A stretch of DNA of 64,000 nt, taken from Mermis nigrescens (taxonomy: Eukaryota; Nematoda; Enoplea; Mermithida; Mermithidae). The DNA is taken from assembly GCA_036768485.1 (NCBI GenBank), contig JAVLUZ010000154.1, positions 44,019,458-44,083,457 of the forward strand. Direction: 5' to 3'. Of this stretch, positions 11,755-24,180 are shown one piece after another (position 1 is the first letter of the stretch; every line of letters starts with the position of its first letter). The notes beneath the pieces were generated by a model. It had not been told where the DNA came from, searched no databases, and saw nothing but the letters and a program-made list of their open reading frames with translations. Made by a program: the position numbers and the translations under genes.

Positions 11755-11940
11755 GGTAAAATCCGGAAATGGAAATGGAATTGGAAATTGGAAAATGGGT
11801 AAAAGCCTGAAATGGAAAATGGAAATGGAAAATGGAAATGGAAAATGGAAAAATAGGTAAAAGCCGAATAATGGAAAATGGAAAAGTGGGTAAAAGCCGG
11901 AAATGGAAAATGGAAGATGGAAAATGGAAAATTTTCCTTT
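11755..11940. repeat. FB2 left minisatellite
   Basis: Purine-rich units of GGAAATGGAAAATGGAAAAT with interspersed GGGTAAAAGCCGG. The GGGTAAAA module is shared with the FB1 minisatellite. Confidence 0.9.
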
Positions 11941-11961
11941 TCCTTTTTAAACGGAAAACGG

Positions 11962-12804
11962 GGCTAAAGTTAAGAATATGGTACTTTCAAAAAATGAGCG
12001 AAGCGAATACGGAATGCCAAAATTTTTTCGCCAAACTAGAACATGATAAATTGAAGCGCGGAAAAAATTTGGTGAAAATCTGAGCCATACTTGCAAAGTT
12101 GCAGGCAACTCTCGATTTGAGTGTTGAGACGGTTAAACGGCTCGATCCAAGGACTGTTTGTCAGAAATAATCTAGGGTGAAATTACGGAAGGAAGCATTG
12201 CAATGAAGGAGAAAAAGAAAAAAAGACGTGGAAAGCTGTTTGAAATTTTGAAAAAAAAACTTAAAAATTTTTTCATATTTCTTGCATGTTTTTTTTGGTT
12301 TTACGAAAATCTAAGTTTTTGCTTCTATCATACTTGCGCTTAGGCTTAGTATATCTGAAAAGGTGTTTAAAGCTGCTTAGGTCGAGGTCGCTCCCGCTCA
12401 GGTCGATGTATAGATGCTTAGATCGATGTATATATGCTTAGGTCGATGTATAGATGCTTAGGTCGATATATAGATGCTTAGGTCGATGTATAGATGCTTC
12501 GATCGATGTACCTATAGATGCTTAGGTCGATGTATATATGCTTAGGTCAATGTATAAATGCCTAGGTCGACGTAAATTGTGTATCTACATGTGATTCTGC
12601 ATTCCGCAGTTTGAATCTTCAAATACTTAGGTCGAGAAGAGGCTAATTAACGAAACACATAGCTTTTGTAATATTAATCATAGACGGATGAAATTGTTTT
12701 TCCGCACCTTCTTTCAACATGTTCTAAGTGACAGAGCGAAAAACTCCGCTCTTCTGAAGTTTATTATAAAGTATTCTGAAAGTACCATATTCTTAACTTA
12801 CTCT
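11962..12804. mobile_element. Mutator-like MITE E1 with perfect 9-bp TSD
   Basis: The terminal repeats are GGCTAAAGTTAAGAATATGG and, at the right end reversed, AGAGTAAGTTAAGAATATGG. The flanks are the identical 9-mer GGAAAACGG at 11953-11961 and 12805-12813, which is part of FB2 arm sequence. A 9-bp duplication and ends of this length fit Mutator-like elements. The interior carries an array of about 20-bp repeats. No coding capacity is seen. Confidence 0.88.
12390..12585. repeat. 20-bp tandem repeats inside E1
   Basis: About nine units of CTTAGGTCGATGTATAGATG. The same motif recurs inverted at 28190-28330 and 32085-32160, and direct at 34610-34760 and 35150-35225, marking relatives of E1. 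Confidence 0.9.
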
Positions 12805-14334
12805 GGAAAACGGTTCATTTTCAAAATTTTTGGTCGTTAATGTCAAACTCATGTCGTTTCTCACCAAATTTCTCTATTTTTGAAGAAATTTCGAAAGCCT
12901 AACGAAAAATGGAAAAGTCTACCGAAAAATAGAAAAAACGGAAAATTGTTCATTTCTTCGTCTTTTCACTCAAAATTCTCCTCTTTTGAAAAGATTGACC
13001 TTCCAGATCCGAAAAAATCGTCATCCACTTCGACTACAACGATTTCGTTGCAGATGGAAAATTGCCGGAAAATGGAAAAATAGGGTAAAACCCGGGAATG
13101 GAAAATGGAAAATTTTCCATTTTCTTTATTTTCAATGGAAAACGGTTCATTTTCGAAATTTTCGGTCGTAAATGTCAATCTCGTGTCGTTTCTCACCAAA
13201 TTTATCTTTTTTTGAAAAAAATTCAAGAAGTGTAACTAAAAATGGAACAGGTCTATAAAAATGGAAAAAAACTGGAAATTGTTCATTTCTTCATCTTTTC
13301 ACTCAAAATTCTACTCTTTTGAAAAAATTGACCTTCCAGATCCGAAAAAATCGTTATCCACTTCGACTACAACGATTTTGTCGCACATGGAAAATCGCTG
13401 GAAAAAGGAAAAATAGGGTAAAACCCGGAAATGGAAAATGGAAAATGGAAAATTTTCCATCTTCTCAATTTTCAATGGAAAATGGTTAATTTTCAAAATT
13501 TTTGGTCGTAAATGTCAAACTCATGTCGTTTTTCACCAAATTTCTCTATTTTTGAAAATTTTCGAAAGCATAACTAAAAATGGAAAGTCTACAAAAATGG
13601 AAAAAAACGGAAAATTGTTCACTCCATTTTTGTTGAATTTTTTCCATTTTTAGTCGCGCTTTTTGAAATTTCTTCAAAAATAAAGAAATTTGGTGAGAAA
13701 CGACATGATTCCGACATTTTATGACCGAAAGTTTTGAAAATTAACCATTTTCTGTTGAAATTGGAGGAAATGGAAAATTTTCTGTTTTCCATCTTCCATT
13801 TCATCAGGTTTTACCCTAATTTTCCATTTTACGGCATATTCCATCTGCGACGAAATTGTTGTTTTGTGGACTTTCTCATTTTTAGTTATGCGTTTGAAAT
13901 TTCTTCAAAAATAGAGAAATTTTGGTGAGAAACGACATGAGTTTGACATTAACGACCAAAAATTTTGAAAATGAACTATTTTCCGTTGAAAATAAAGGAA
14001 ATCGAAGATTTTCCATTTTACATTTCCAGGTTTTACCCTATTTTTCAATTTTCTGCCGATTTTCCATCTGCAACAAAATCATTGTAGTCAAAGTGGATAA
14101 CGATTTTTTCGGATCTGGAAGGTCAATCGTTTCAAAAGAGGAGAATTTTGAGTGAAAAGATGAAGAAATGAACTATTTTCCGTTTTTTTCCGTTTTGTGT
14201 AGACTTTTCCATTTTTAGTCACGCTTTCGAAATTTCTTCAAGAATTGATAAATTTGGTGAGAAACAACATGACTTTGACATTAACGACTGAAATTTCTGA
14301 AAATGAACTATTTTCCGTTGAAAATAAAGGAAAT

Positions 14335-14515
14335 AGAAAATTTTCCATATCCATTTTCCATTTTCCATTTCCGGCTTTTACCCACTTTTATATTTCCTAT
14401 TTTCCATTTTCTGGCTTCTACCCGTTTTTCCATTTTCCATTTCCATTTTCCATTTCCGGCTTTTACCCATTTTCCATTTTCCATTTCCATTTCCATTTCC
14501 GGATTTTACCTTTCC
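14335..14515. repeat. FB2 right minisatellite
   Basis: Inverted counterpart of the left array: TTTTCCATTTTCCATTTCC with CCGGCTTTTACCC. Open frames over it are low complexity (Phe, His, Pro, Ser) and are not treated as genes. Confidence 0.9.
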
Positions 14516-14527
14516 ACAATATAAGAG

Positions 14528-16945
14528 CTATAGCTTTTCGTCCTACTGGATTTAGCTAGTTAATCAAACGTTTTGTAATTGTCAACATGCTATGCCCTTC
14601 TGTACCTAGAACGCTTTATGGACGTATATACGACACATACATGCGGGCTGGTCCATTCCATACTAAGGGGGCGGAATGCTTCTCATTTTCCCTAAATAAA
14701 AAATTTTTGTCACTCCTATGGATTTCATAAGGAAAAACCTATGGATTTCATAAGGAGAAAGGGAAATATGCGAAGTGCGTCTAGAACACCGCCAAAACAA
14801 GCTTTCAGCGTTCTTATCAGCTAGTATGTAAAGTCAAAATTTTTATATTAAATTTTGACTACTAAAACGCTCAAAATCGCTCACATTTGAGTTAGAAAAA
14901 AACATAAGGATGTCAAAAAGTTTAGCGCTCCGAGTTAAATGTAGTAATTTCTGCATCGTATATCTTTATATAGCTTCGAAATTAAGCTCAAAAAATAAAA
15001 AAGTCGAAAATTATCGACGCTACGCTTTAGATATCATTTCTGTATTTCTGGCGGTTAGGATATTGCGAAATCATAAGATGCTTTTGCATTGTTTGTCTTC
15101 AAAGGGGCAACTATATTGAATTTAAAAGAGTAACAATGCCAAAATGTTTGCTGACTCGCTTAATTTTTATGTGCACAACTAATTGAAAAACGCAAAATAT
15201 GACAAAAAATGTCGTTTTTTATATATAATGGGGATTTCCCAAGCCTCGGTGCCGGAGCTTATGCCCGGGCCGGGGCTTATGCCCGGGCCGGGGCTTATGC
15301 TCGGGCCAGGGTTTATGCCCGGGCCGGGGCTTATGCCCGGGTCGTGGCTTATGCCTGGATCGGGGCTTATGCCTGGATCGGGGCTTATGCCCGGGCTGGG
15401 GCTTATGCCCGGGGCTTATGCCTGGGCCGGGGCAAGGTTTGCCCTGGATCGGGCTTTGCAAAACTCTTTGGATTTTCTTCCAAAATCAGTCTTGGTAACT
15501 TATGAGCAACAAAAGAAATGGTTTAAATTGTTTCTATAGCTCAAGTGTCGATTTCCACTCCACTTTACACAATTCAAATTTAGCGTATTTGTTTTACTTT
15601 TAAATTAGTTATATTATTAATATTAGTAGTATTATATCATTGCTGTATTTATGATTTATTTATTAATTTTATAGATCCATCTCGAAATAAATAGCCTTAA
15701 TTGTATGACAAATAAATGTTTCTTATTTCTTATTCTGTCAGATCTTATAAATGAAATTTGATGATACTCTTTACTCTGAATAGACGGAATGCATGAAGTT
15801 AATTAAAGGATCGGTTTAAGAAGGAAGTGAGGTTCGATGCTGCGATCGCAGTTATTGGGGCTCTGACCTAAAATCATATATAAATATTGTTTCGTGATTC
15901 ACAAGTTCAAGGGATTTCTTTAAAATCAAGCTTGTGCTCTCGGGAATATTTATCGCATCAGTCACAATCTTGGCCAGAAAAAGATGTTTTAAAGTTTGAG
16001 AACTAATTTGGAATAGAAAATGTAGAATCCGGAGTCTTAAATCCAAGAACTGCAATGCGCATAATCAATAGATAAATTAACAGTATTTTACTGAAAATTA
16101 TTGGAGTTTTAAAGTGGAAATTGGGACAAAATGATAAGATCAAACGTAAAAATATATACTTTGAGAACTGAAATGCTCATACTTTGTTTGGCATTTCAGC
16201 GAAAAAATTAATCTTTTCCATAAATAAAACTGACGGGCGCATAGCATCACAAAAAATTTTTATTTTTCCAAAAAACTGATATCATTCATTAATCATGAGC
16301 TTAGATCCTAAGAGATATGTGTATTCTATTTCGAACTCTAAAATTACCTCGCAATTCTTTAGTTTCCCGGAAATCAGTCATGAAGTTTTGAAAATCTGAA
16401 GACAGTTGCACATTTATGATTTATCACTAATTGGCATTTAATTGGACTGATTCATTACGTGCATCATTAATATTTTTGAAATCGTTTTTTAGATTGAGCT
16501 TTTAACTTAAAGCCATTATACAGTGAGAAACCTGCAATTAAACCCCTTTTCACGGATAGATCCAACATGCACACGGTCAAAATTTCTGGGAGGGGGTAAA
16601 CCGAGTTTGCTTAGGAGGGGGCGTCAATGATCAATTTTTATAACTAATTATGGCGCTAAAACGATGAGTTTACGTTGACTTTTCAGATATTTTTGTTGTT
16701 CCTTATTCCCCCCCGGTCATGCCCGTCACAACCCGTAAAAATGCTTTAATTCGTTGTATTTTACTCATCTTGAATATTCGTGATTCAGTTTATCAAATAA
16801 GTATCAAATATGGACAATTCTGCTTTTGACAAAATTGTATCAAATTTCTTTGGCCTCTTTTTAAAACGTACTTTATACTCATCTTTGCCCTTTTTATAGC
16901 TTGATCTATTCTTTTGTGTTGCTCAGCATTAGGCTCAACCACCTG
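14528..16945. other. No gene recognised
   Basis: Apart from the minisatellite at 15255-15450, nothing supports a gene. 15660-15800 has a diverged relative at 21110-21240 (both with AGATCTTATAAATRAAATT and GGAATGCA), so a dispersed repeat is present. 16569-16640 (CACGGTCAAAATTTCTGGG) recurs inverted at 48430-48475. Confidence 0.6.
15255..15450. repeat. GC-rich minisatellite of ~18-20 bp units
   Basis: About nine units of CTTATGCCCGGGCCGGGG with drift to TGCCTGGATCGGGG. It is bordered by TTTCCCAAGCCTCGG and CGGGCTTTGC. A similar core occurs at 19855-19905 (CCCAAGACCCGGCCCCGG). Reading frames across it give Pro-Gly repeats and are not taken as genes. Confidence 0.9.
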
Positions 16946-17780
16946 CAGGGGCGGATTTAAGGGATGGGCGGGGGGGGAGCGGCCGCTCCCTCTCCCATTG
17001 GCCAAAAATATTCGGCGACATAGAAATGAATTATGAGAATTACTTTGTACATGTACAAAGATTTTGGGAAAGCAAAAATTGCGAAAAAGGTCTGAAATTT
17101 AAGATTTACATTAGTAATCGTGTGTTCTGTATACCGTTATAATGGTAGAAATTGCATTTCCAAGTGAAAAATGCGAAAATTTTCGACGATAATTAGTGAT
17201 CTTTCACCCCAGAAACCCAGAAATTAGCTAAAATACACTACCAAAGGTCGAACAACTCTGTTTTTACCACACTAAGGTCGCTACCGTACTATATCATAGT
17301 ACCCAAAAATCTGTGTGTACAAAATGTACAAAGACTTTTAGGGACCATCTTTGTACATGTACAAACGGACCTTGTACAAAAAACACTACTTGAAAGCCAT
17401 TTTCTGTTCACGTAGTTTTCATAACATTTTTAACAGCAGAAACAGCTATTTTTGCATAGTTTTCTTATATTTTCGATTAAACATTTCGATGGTTCGCATC
17501 AAATGCTATTAATACAGGAAATCAAGCATTAAATCATGCTTCTAGACGTCTATCCGTCTTAATTTCAGAAATTTTCGGGCGTTTCGCTAAGATTTTTGTT
17601 AAAGTCAGAGAAATTTAATTTTTTTCGCACAAAATTGTCTAAAATTTTGAAATTTTTCGGAAAATATTGCGTCAAAAGTGATTTTATGTAAAAGTATACA
17701 ATGTAAAACACCGAAATAAACACTATTTTGCGCTTTAGGGAACATTTTCGGTCCTGTTTTTGATTGTATTTGGCGTGTGA
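16946..17780 (+). mobile_element. Family C element, long form C6, right end missing
   Basis: CAGGGGCGGATTTAAGGG start, then the interior of the long form (CAGCTATTTTTGCATAGTTT and TTGCGTCAAAAGTGATTT blocks). A segment with CTTTGTACATGTACAAAG is inserted at about 17035-17400. No right end was found. Confidence 0.65.
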
Positions 17781-17883
17781 AAAACGCTAAAAATGCTATT
17801 GTTTTTTCCAAACTTCTTATGGTGTTCAAGAAATCCGATTCAACGAAAATGGGGAACCTTTTTGAAATTCACTGAGTAGTGAC

Positions 17884-18196
17884 CATACGTGGGCAGCAAT
17901 AAAATTCTGGGGGGATGCAAGATTTTTTGAAGGTCAAAAATGACCTTAAAAATTGGTGGTATGGCGATAAAAATACCATTTTTCGACGTTTCTCATCAAG
18001 CACTATCAATGCACATCGAAAAAATTGCGAAAAAACGAAAAAAATTTCAAAAATTGAATTCTGGGGGTATTTTGATTTTTGGGGGGTATTTTGGTTTCTG
18101 GGGGCTATTTTGGTCTCTGGGGGGTATTTTGGTTTCTGGGGGGTATTTTGGTTTTTGGGGGGTGCATACCCCCCAAACCCTCGACGCCCAGGTGTG
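17884..18196 (+). mobile_element. Family A MITE, copy A3
   Basis: CATACGTGGGCAGC to GCCCAGGTGTG. Flanks GTAGTGAC (17876-17883) and GTGGTGAC (18197-18204), 7 of 8 bases. It has extra copies of a GGGGGGTATTTTGGTTTCTG unit (18060-18160), making it the longest copy. Confidence 0.88.
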
Positions 18197-19087
18197 GTGG
18201 TGACTAACCTAAAAAATGACGCCAGATTGGAGCGAAACTATGGCAATTGCCGTAGGAGACCCATCCATCTTTTTGGCTGTTAGTTGGAAAGGCCTGACCA
18301 TTGGCCATTGCCCGTGTACGAGTATGCTGGGGGATGGTGAAATTTATAAGTTGCCTCTTTTTGGGCTAAAAAATGGGAGATATCGCGTCAAAAACATCCT
18401 TTTTAGGCGTTTCTGACGGCGCTCTATCCGACTAAACCGTTTCTGAAAAACATGGGATTTTTTCCAATTTTGCATTCCAGCGTTATCCAGCTTTTTAAAA
18501 AGTCTCTTAATAGTTAGGTGCCTTTGTAGGACACCATTGGAATTTTGACATTCGCTTTGCTCTTTGGGTAGGCAAGAAAGTGAAATGGATCACAGTCGTA
18601 GATACATTTGCCTATATTGTGCGAATGAATCGTATTTGACTAATTCCGAGTTCGCCTTTGCATCTGAGAATGCTACACTGTTCCCAAGAAGGTGGTTCAT
18701 TTGTATGTAGGTGAGTCGGTGTATTTATTATTTGATTTATCTAGCGCTGCGCCGCAGCTTGTTAGTGTTTGAATGGAATATACATGTCGGCATGAATGAT
18801 AAAAAACGGATAACCGGAGACGCGGATCTTGTTTTCAAACTGTCCGGATGTTAGATTCGGATCCAAACATGAAAGTTTGATTCTTAAGGATACGGATCCA
18901 AAACTTCCAGCCTGGAATTCAGATCACGAGTGTAAAAAATAACAGCGTTTTGTTATAAATTTTGATTATTCATTCATGAAAATGTTCCGAAAACTTGTTC
19001 CGTCTGACAATAATGGGACGCGAAGATAAAATAAGTGTTCTAATGAACGACGCGATATTTGCAACGAAGCGGAAGAACAGTTGACAG

Positions 19088-19350
19088 CGTAGGTGGGCAG
19101 CGCCGAAATTCTGGTGGGGGTGGGTGGGTGAAAAATTTTTCAAAGGTCAAAAAATGGTCTTAAAAGTGGTCGTATGGCGAAAAAAAACCATTTTTCGACG
19201 TTTCTCATCGAGCACTATCCAATGGCATCAAAAAATCGCTAAAAGAGCAAAAAAATTTCAAAATTTGAATTCTGGGGAGAGTATTTCGATTTCTGGAGGT
19301 ATTTCAACTTCTGGGGGTGCATACCCCCGAATCCCCCACGCCCATGTGTG
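19088..19350 (+). mobile_element. Family A MITE, copy A4
   Basis: CGTAGGTGGGCAGC to CGCCCATGTGTG. Flanks GTTGACAG (19080-19087) and GTTGACAC (19351-19358), 7 of 8 bases. Confidence 0.87.
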
Positions 19351-22207
19351 GTTGACACGGTTTGCCCGCAGTTGGCCGCAAGTAGTGTTCTTGCAATTTG
19401 TCAGTTTTTAAACCCCTGGAATTTTCACCGTGGAAAATTTTCCGCTTCAATTGAGCGCTTTTACCGGCCTGCGCTTTAAACTACGAATCAATTTTTTGGA
19501 ACTTCTTACCAGACGGTCATTTTTGACCCGATTTCGTTAAATTTGATTGAATTTCTAGTAATTTTTCATGCTTTTTAAATAAAGGACTTCGTCCGAGAAG
19601 CAAAAAAAGGTTTTTCTAAAAGAGTCGCGTACAAATGGTTATTGAGCCCAACGACGCATTCTATTTCGCGGGGGCTGATACCAGAATTCCTATAAGCCGT
19701 TGATGGCTGCGTAATAATTACTCAATATTCATAAAAAAGACGCGGTACATTATTTCTCCATTCAAATCCTCCTTTGATTATTAAGAAATAGCATTATTTG
19801 AAAAGTAACTTTTTTGGTCATTCTGGGCATGAAATGAAATCAATAATATGGCGATGTCCCAAGACCCGGCCCCGGCGCCGCGTCAAGGCTTGCCCCGGGC
19901 CGGGTCTAAAACATTTGCTTATAAAATCAAGCCAGGCAATGGTAAGCAAGCGTACAAATGGTCTATTTAAGAATGTTAGCGAATTCAAACGATAAAACTT
20001 GACTGTTGTAATACTGTTTCTGTAGCAAAAATGTAGACTCGCGTCCAGTTCAGACGCGGGCAGCATCGGAATCCTGGGGTGGAAGGTCGTAAATATCTTT
20101 AGGTGCGTTTTGGGCCTCTAAAATGGTGGATACGCGTCAAAAACATCCAATTTCGGCATTTCTGACGATTCTGTCCGTCTAAAGCACAGAATACCATGCG
20201 CGGATTGCAGATGGGGGGAGGGCGAGGCGGAGGGGGGTTGCCGCCCTTTGTCGCCAAAAACTATTTGAGCGCAATTGAGAATGACCTGTATTTGTTGATG
20301 ATTTCAGCCATTTTTTATCACGATTTTTCAAATTTTTCCGTCGCTTTTGCGCCGGGTATCATTCATTAATGACATTTACTGACTTTCTTGGCGCTATAAG
20401 AAGATTATTTTTCTCTGAGAAGACTTGTTTATGTACGGAACAAGGATTTTTAGTTCATTCGATGATTTATCGAGAATTGTTTCGGTGCTTTGTTCCGATG
20501 TTTGTACGAATTTGGTACGTTTTTAGCTGAAAATTTTCTGAAAATTGTCCAACTTTCTTAGATAAAAAATGATTCTGTCTATCGAAATATGGCAAAAATC
20601 GATATTTCATCATAATGGATGGATTTTCCGGACAATTTTTGACACTATTAAGAAAATTTAGATTCGGCTCCCTCTGTCATAAAATCCTGAATAATTCTGG
20701 AAACGCTATAAAATTTCTAAAAGATTAAAATCTCGAACAAATTGAATAAAATACAGTCAAAAAATTAGTATATTGCGCAAAGCGCCGATGATTTGACGCT
20801 TTTAAGCAAATAGATATCTAAAAACGCTTTAGATAGCACCTTTTCTGCGAATTTCTCGGAAACTTTCGGAAAATCGCCAATCCTGGTGGGAGGGTGAAAT
20901 ATTTTTTGGGACAGGGTTGGAAACTTCTCCGGGGGAGGGGTGAAAATTTCCAAACCCCTAAGATCAGGTAAGCTTGTATCTAACTTACGCGATTCAAATT
21001 CACCTCATTTGCCGCATATCTAGAGAAGTGATGGCGAATCAAAATTTAACTGCTAAGTAGCTGCTTATTTGATTGGAATATTGACGTATTAATACATTGT
21101 TTATTAGTTTTATGGTTCATCTCGCAGAATAAGTAGCGTAAATCGGATGTCGCATAAATTTGTATTTTGTTCTCCTTAGATCTTATAAATAAAATTCATA
21201 GAATCTGTTAAGCCTGACCGGATGGAATGCAGCGAAATAGTTTTTGATTTATTTTTAATATTTTCATTATAAATTTTTATTCTATTGTTATTCGCCAATC
21301 AAGAAAAAAATTGCCAGTTCCGTTCCAGTTAAGGTAATAGGAAAATTTTTTAATTTAATTAGCAGCTTAAAATTCTTGGATTCATTATAATAAAATGAAA
21401 ATATTAAACAAGCCGAATGATACTTTAAAATATGTTCGTACACTGCACCGGAGTACCGTTACTGGCACTGGTACACGGTCGGTACAGTGTTTTTTGTACA
21501 AGGTCCCTTTGTACATGTACAAAGATGGTCCCTAAACGTCTGGATACATTCTTGTACTCACAAATTTTCGGATAGACCTTTGATAGTGTATTTTAGCTGA
21601 TTTCTGGGCTTTTGAAGGTCGAATATCACTAATAATCGTCTCAAAACGGCGCGAAGCGCTGAAAAATTTTGACACATTTTCTTTCGAAATGCAATTTCTG
21701 TCATTATAAAGATATAAAGAACACACAATTGACTCATTTCGGCGCGAAGCACCGAAAGTTGTTGGAATTTCGAATTTAGTGTTGGTGATTTTTATGCTAT
21801 TCAAACGATGAAAATGGTCAAAATGGCCTATAAAATGCTTTCTCATTATGATACCGCATTGTTAAAGTCTCTTTAGTCCATTTTGACTGCATTATATCGC
21901 TTTGTACTAAAATATAGAGAAAATGATTAATTTCGGGCGCCGGAAAAATCTTGACATTACCGTTCGTTTTTGTCCTCAAAAATGACGCATACGCGTTCAG
22001 TCGGCTCAAAATCGTCGGACAAGTACCTGTCTGGCTGATCCCCAGCATCACTCCTGCGCACTTTATGATAGGTACTGAATTAAGGCGAATTAATCGTTCC
22101 AGTCTGAACTTTGATTAGGTAAGGCAACACTTTTAAGCCGTTTGTCGGCCTTTCTGCAAATAAGTTTCAATGTTCATCTAGACCAAATAATAACAGAAAG
22201 TCATCAA

Positions 22208-22290
22208 TATGAAAAAATAAATAAAGAAATAAGTAAATAAATAAATAAATAAAAGGTAAATAAATAAATAAATAAAAGGTAAATAAATTA
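22208..22290. repeat. (AAAT)n microsatellite
   Basis: Runs of AAATAAATAAATAAAT, twice, separated by AAAAGGT. Confidence 0.9.
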
Positions 22291-24018
22291 GGCATGTTGT
22301 TAGTTTAAAAGAAACAAAAAGACGCGAAATAATATATACACATGTACATAAAAAGCACACAATATTATATCAAGAGAAATTACGGGTTTTACGAGGCGCA
22401 AGAGTTCAAGTGAAACGAGAGATGTATGCACTGCAGGAGTATATACAGAATACATACATGGAGAAAGAAAACCTGAAAAATCATATAAACAGGCGAGGTC
22501 ATCAGAGAGAACTTATAACGCTTTGCTATAGCGAATCATCAGTAATTTGTTATCGGTAATTTACTTGACGCTAAAAAATAAAACAAACATATGGAAAGGT
22601 TAGAAATCGCTAGATACTGGTCTTTTGTCGGAACCTTCAGTTATTTCGAAAACTATTTCTGCCTCATTCTTCAATTTTAGCCCCAAAATCGTAGCCTAGC
22701 AAGTTGCGAGTGGAAGATTTTGGCGTGTTTTCAGCATATTAAGTGCACGCGTGATTGGTGTGGGGAGGTTAGTAAGACTTGGTTTACTGAGTCCAATTAT
22801 CCTTTAAATTTCTTCATATTAAAATAACGCAAAAATACCCTAATCCGCGGAGTACACATATACATATAAAGACACTTTCATAGAAGCTTTTTATTTTTTG
22901 GACTCAATTTTGCTTTTTCATACAGAAAAAGCTTTCTGGTTTGGTTTGAGCAGACATGCGCTTGAAGATTTTCGGGTTCTGGTTGGGCACTCGGAATGAT
23001 GAATTAGAAAAAGTGAAAAAAATAAAAAAGCCAAAAAATGGACAAAAATCAAATTTTTATCTGTTCAAAAGTGCATGAAATCAAGCAGAAAATGTGGATG
23101 GTCAAAAAGAGAAAAGTAGAATTACTTTACAACAATGCTTGAAATTCACTAAACATTGCGGATGCGGGTGTTTTTCTCATTTTCACATTGAAATTTTCTT
23201 TTGCGCTAGGCTATTTAAGTCGATAATGCTTTCCGGTTTCCTTTTCCAGCTGAATTTCTAAGATGAGTCATGCTGCGACAATGGTCTTATCAATCATATA
23301 TGCTAGTTATTCCCTCTCCCTATATAAGTGGCGAATCTATGATTATCCTGAGAGTGAGGGCGGTACCCCAACTGTTCCAAAAACGGCAAAAATTGATTCA
23401 AAAATTTCTCATTCACTTGCGATACACGTTTTTTGGCGTTCAACGTTGTCTGCATTGATTTTAGGTCAGGTCGCTTTTAGCGCAACATTTTTTGGGAAAT
23501 TTTTTCAAAATTTTTGATCAATTTTGTGGTAAAAATCATTGAACTTCCTCGAGCATTGGAAAATCTGGTGCAGAGCGCTGGCTGAAAGACGTTTATAAGC
23601 TTGAATTACGCTCAATTGCGTGCGTTTGTAGCATTTTTTGCTGAGCGCCGAAAATTTTCAAAAGTTATACTGGATAATAGAAGAAAACCATGCTGAAAAC
23701 TTGCTCTTGTAATTGTTTTGGACCTATTCCATTTGAGCAAAAACTTGGCTGCCTGGTCGCCAGGAATTTAGATAAATGTCACTAATAGGGTTTTCGGACC
23801 AGACAAAATTGAGAAATTAAGACCTCTGACGGCTAACAATCCTTGCAAATTACAAATCCATTCATTATCTGGCCGGGCGCCTCCGCCCCCTTAAATCCGC
23901 CCTTGACCCGAATGTGGGCATTAGTATTTATTGTGTATATGCATACTTGTATCGATACTGGTATTGGTATCGTACCGCTACCTTTTGAAAATGAGATACC
24001 GGTATGGTGCATTGCATA

Positions 24019-24180
24019 CCATACATGATCTTGGAGCGGGGGTTTCACCCCACAGAAAAATGTTCAACCCTTGCAAAAATTCTTCCACCCCCACTCCCAG
24101 AATTGGCGATTTTTCATAAGTTCCCGGAAATTTTCTAAAAATTTGTAGAAAAGGTGCTTTTTAAGCGTTTTTAGCTACTT
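24019..24180 (-). mobile_element. Family B MITE, truncated copy
   Basis: ATACCATACATGATCTTGG with the C-run and AGAATTGGCGATTTTTCATA segments of inverted family B. It breaks off near 24180 after GTGCTTTTTAAGCGTTTT. No right end or TSD was found. Confidence 0.7.

Larger units (their letters stand above)
11749..14518. mobile_element. Second foldback element FB2
   Basis: Arms 11749-13620 and 13625-14518 are inverted copies around a centre near 13620. The left end starts GGCGTGGGTAAAATCCGG; the right end, reverse-complemented, reads TGTGGAAAGGTAAAATCCGG. The flanks ATAAAAGAG (11740-11748) and ATATAAGAG (14519-14527) match at 8 of 9 bases. The outer arms are minisatellite. The inner arms hold roughly 350-bp units with TTTTGGTCGTAAATGTCAA, GTCGTTTCTCACCAAATTT and CACTTCGACTACAACGATTT. 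No transposase is seen. A Mutator-like MITE is inserted at 11962. Confidence 0.75.

Noticed and set aside
15183..15539. 118-codon frame rich in Pro-Gly-Leu-Met repeats
   Set aside because: It is a translation of the GC-rich minisatellite. The adjacent frame is equally open, and no start context, domain or splice signal supports it.
17915..18283. 122-codon frame with Gly-Phe-Trp repeats
   Set aside because: It lies in MITE A3 and its G-rich repeat, and is not conserved as a frame in other family A copies.
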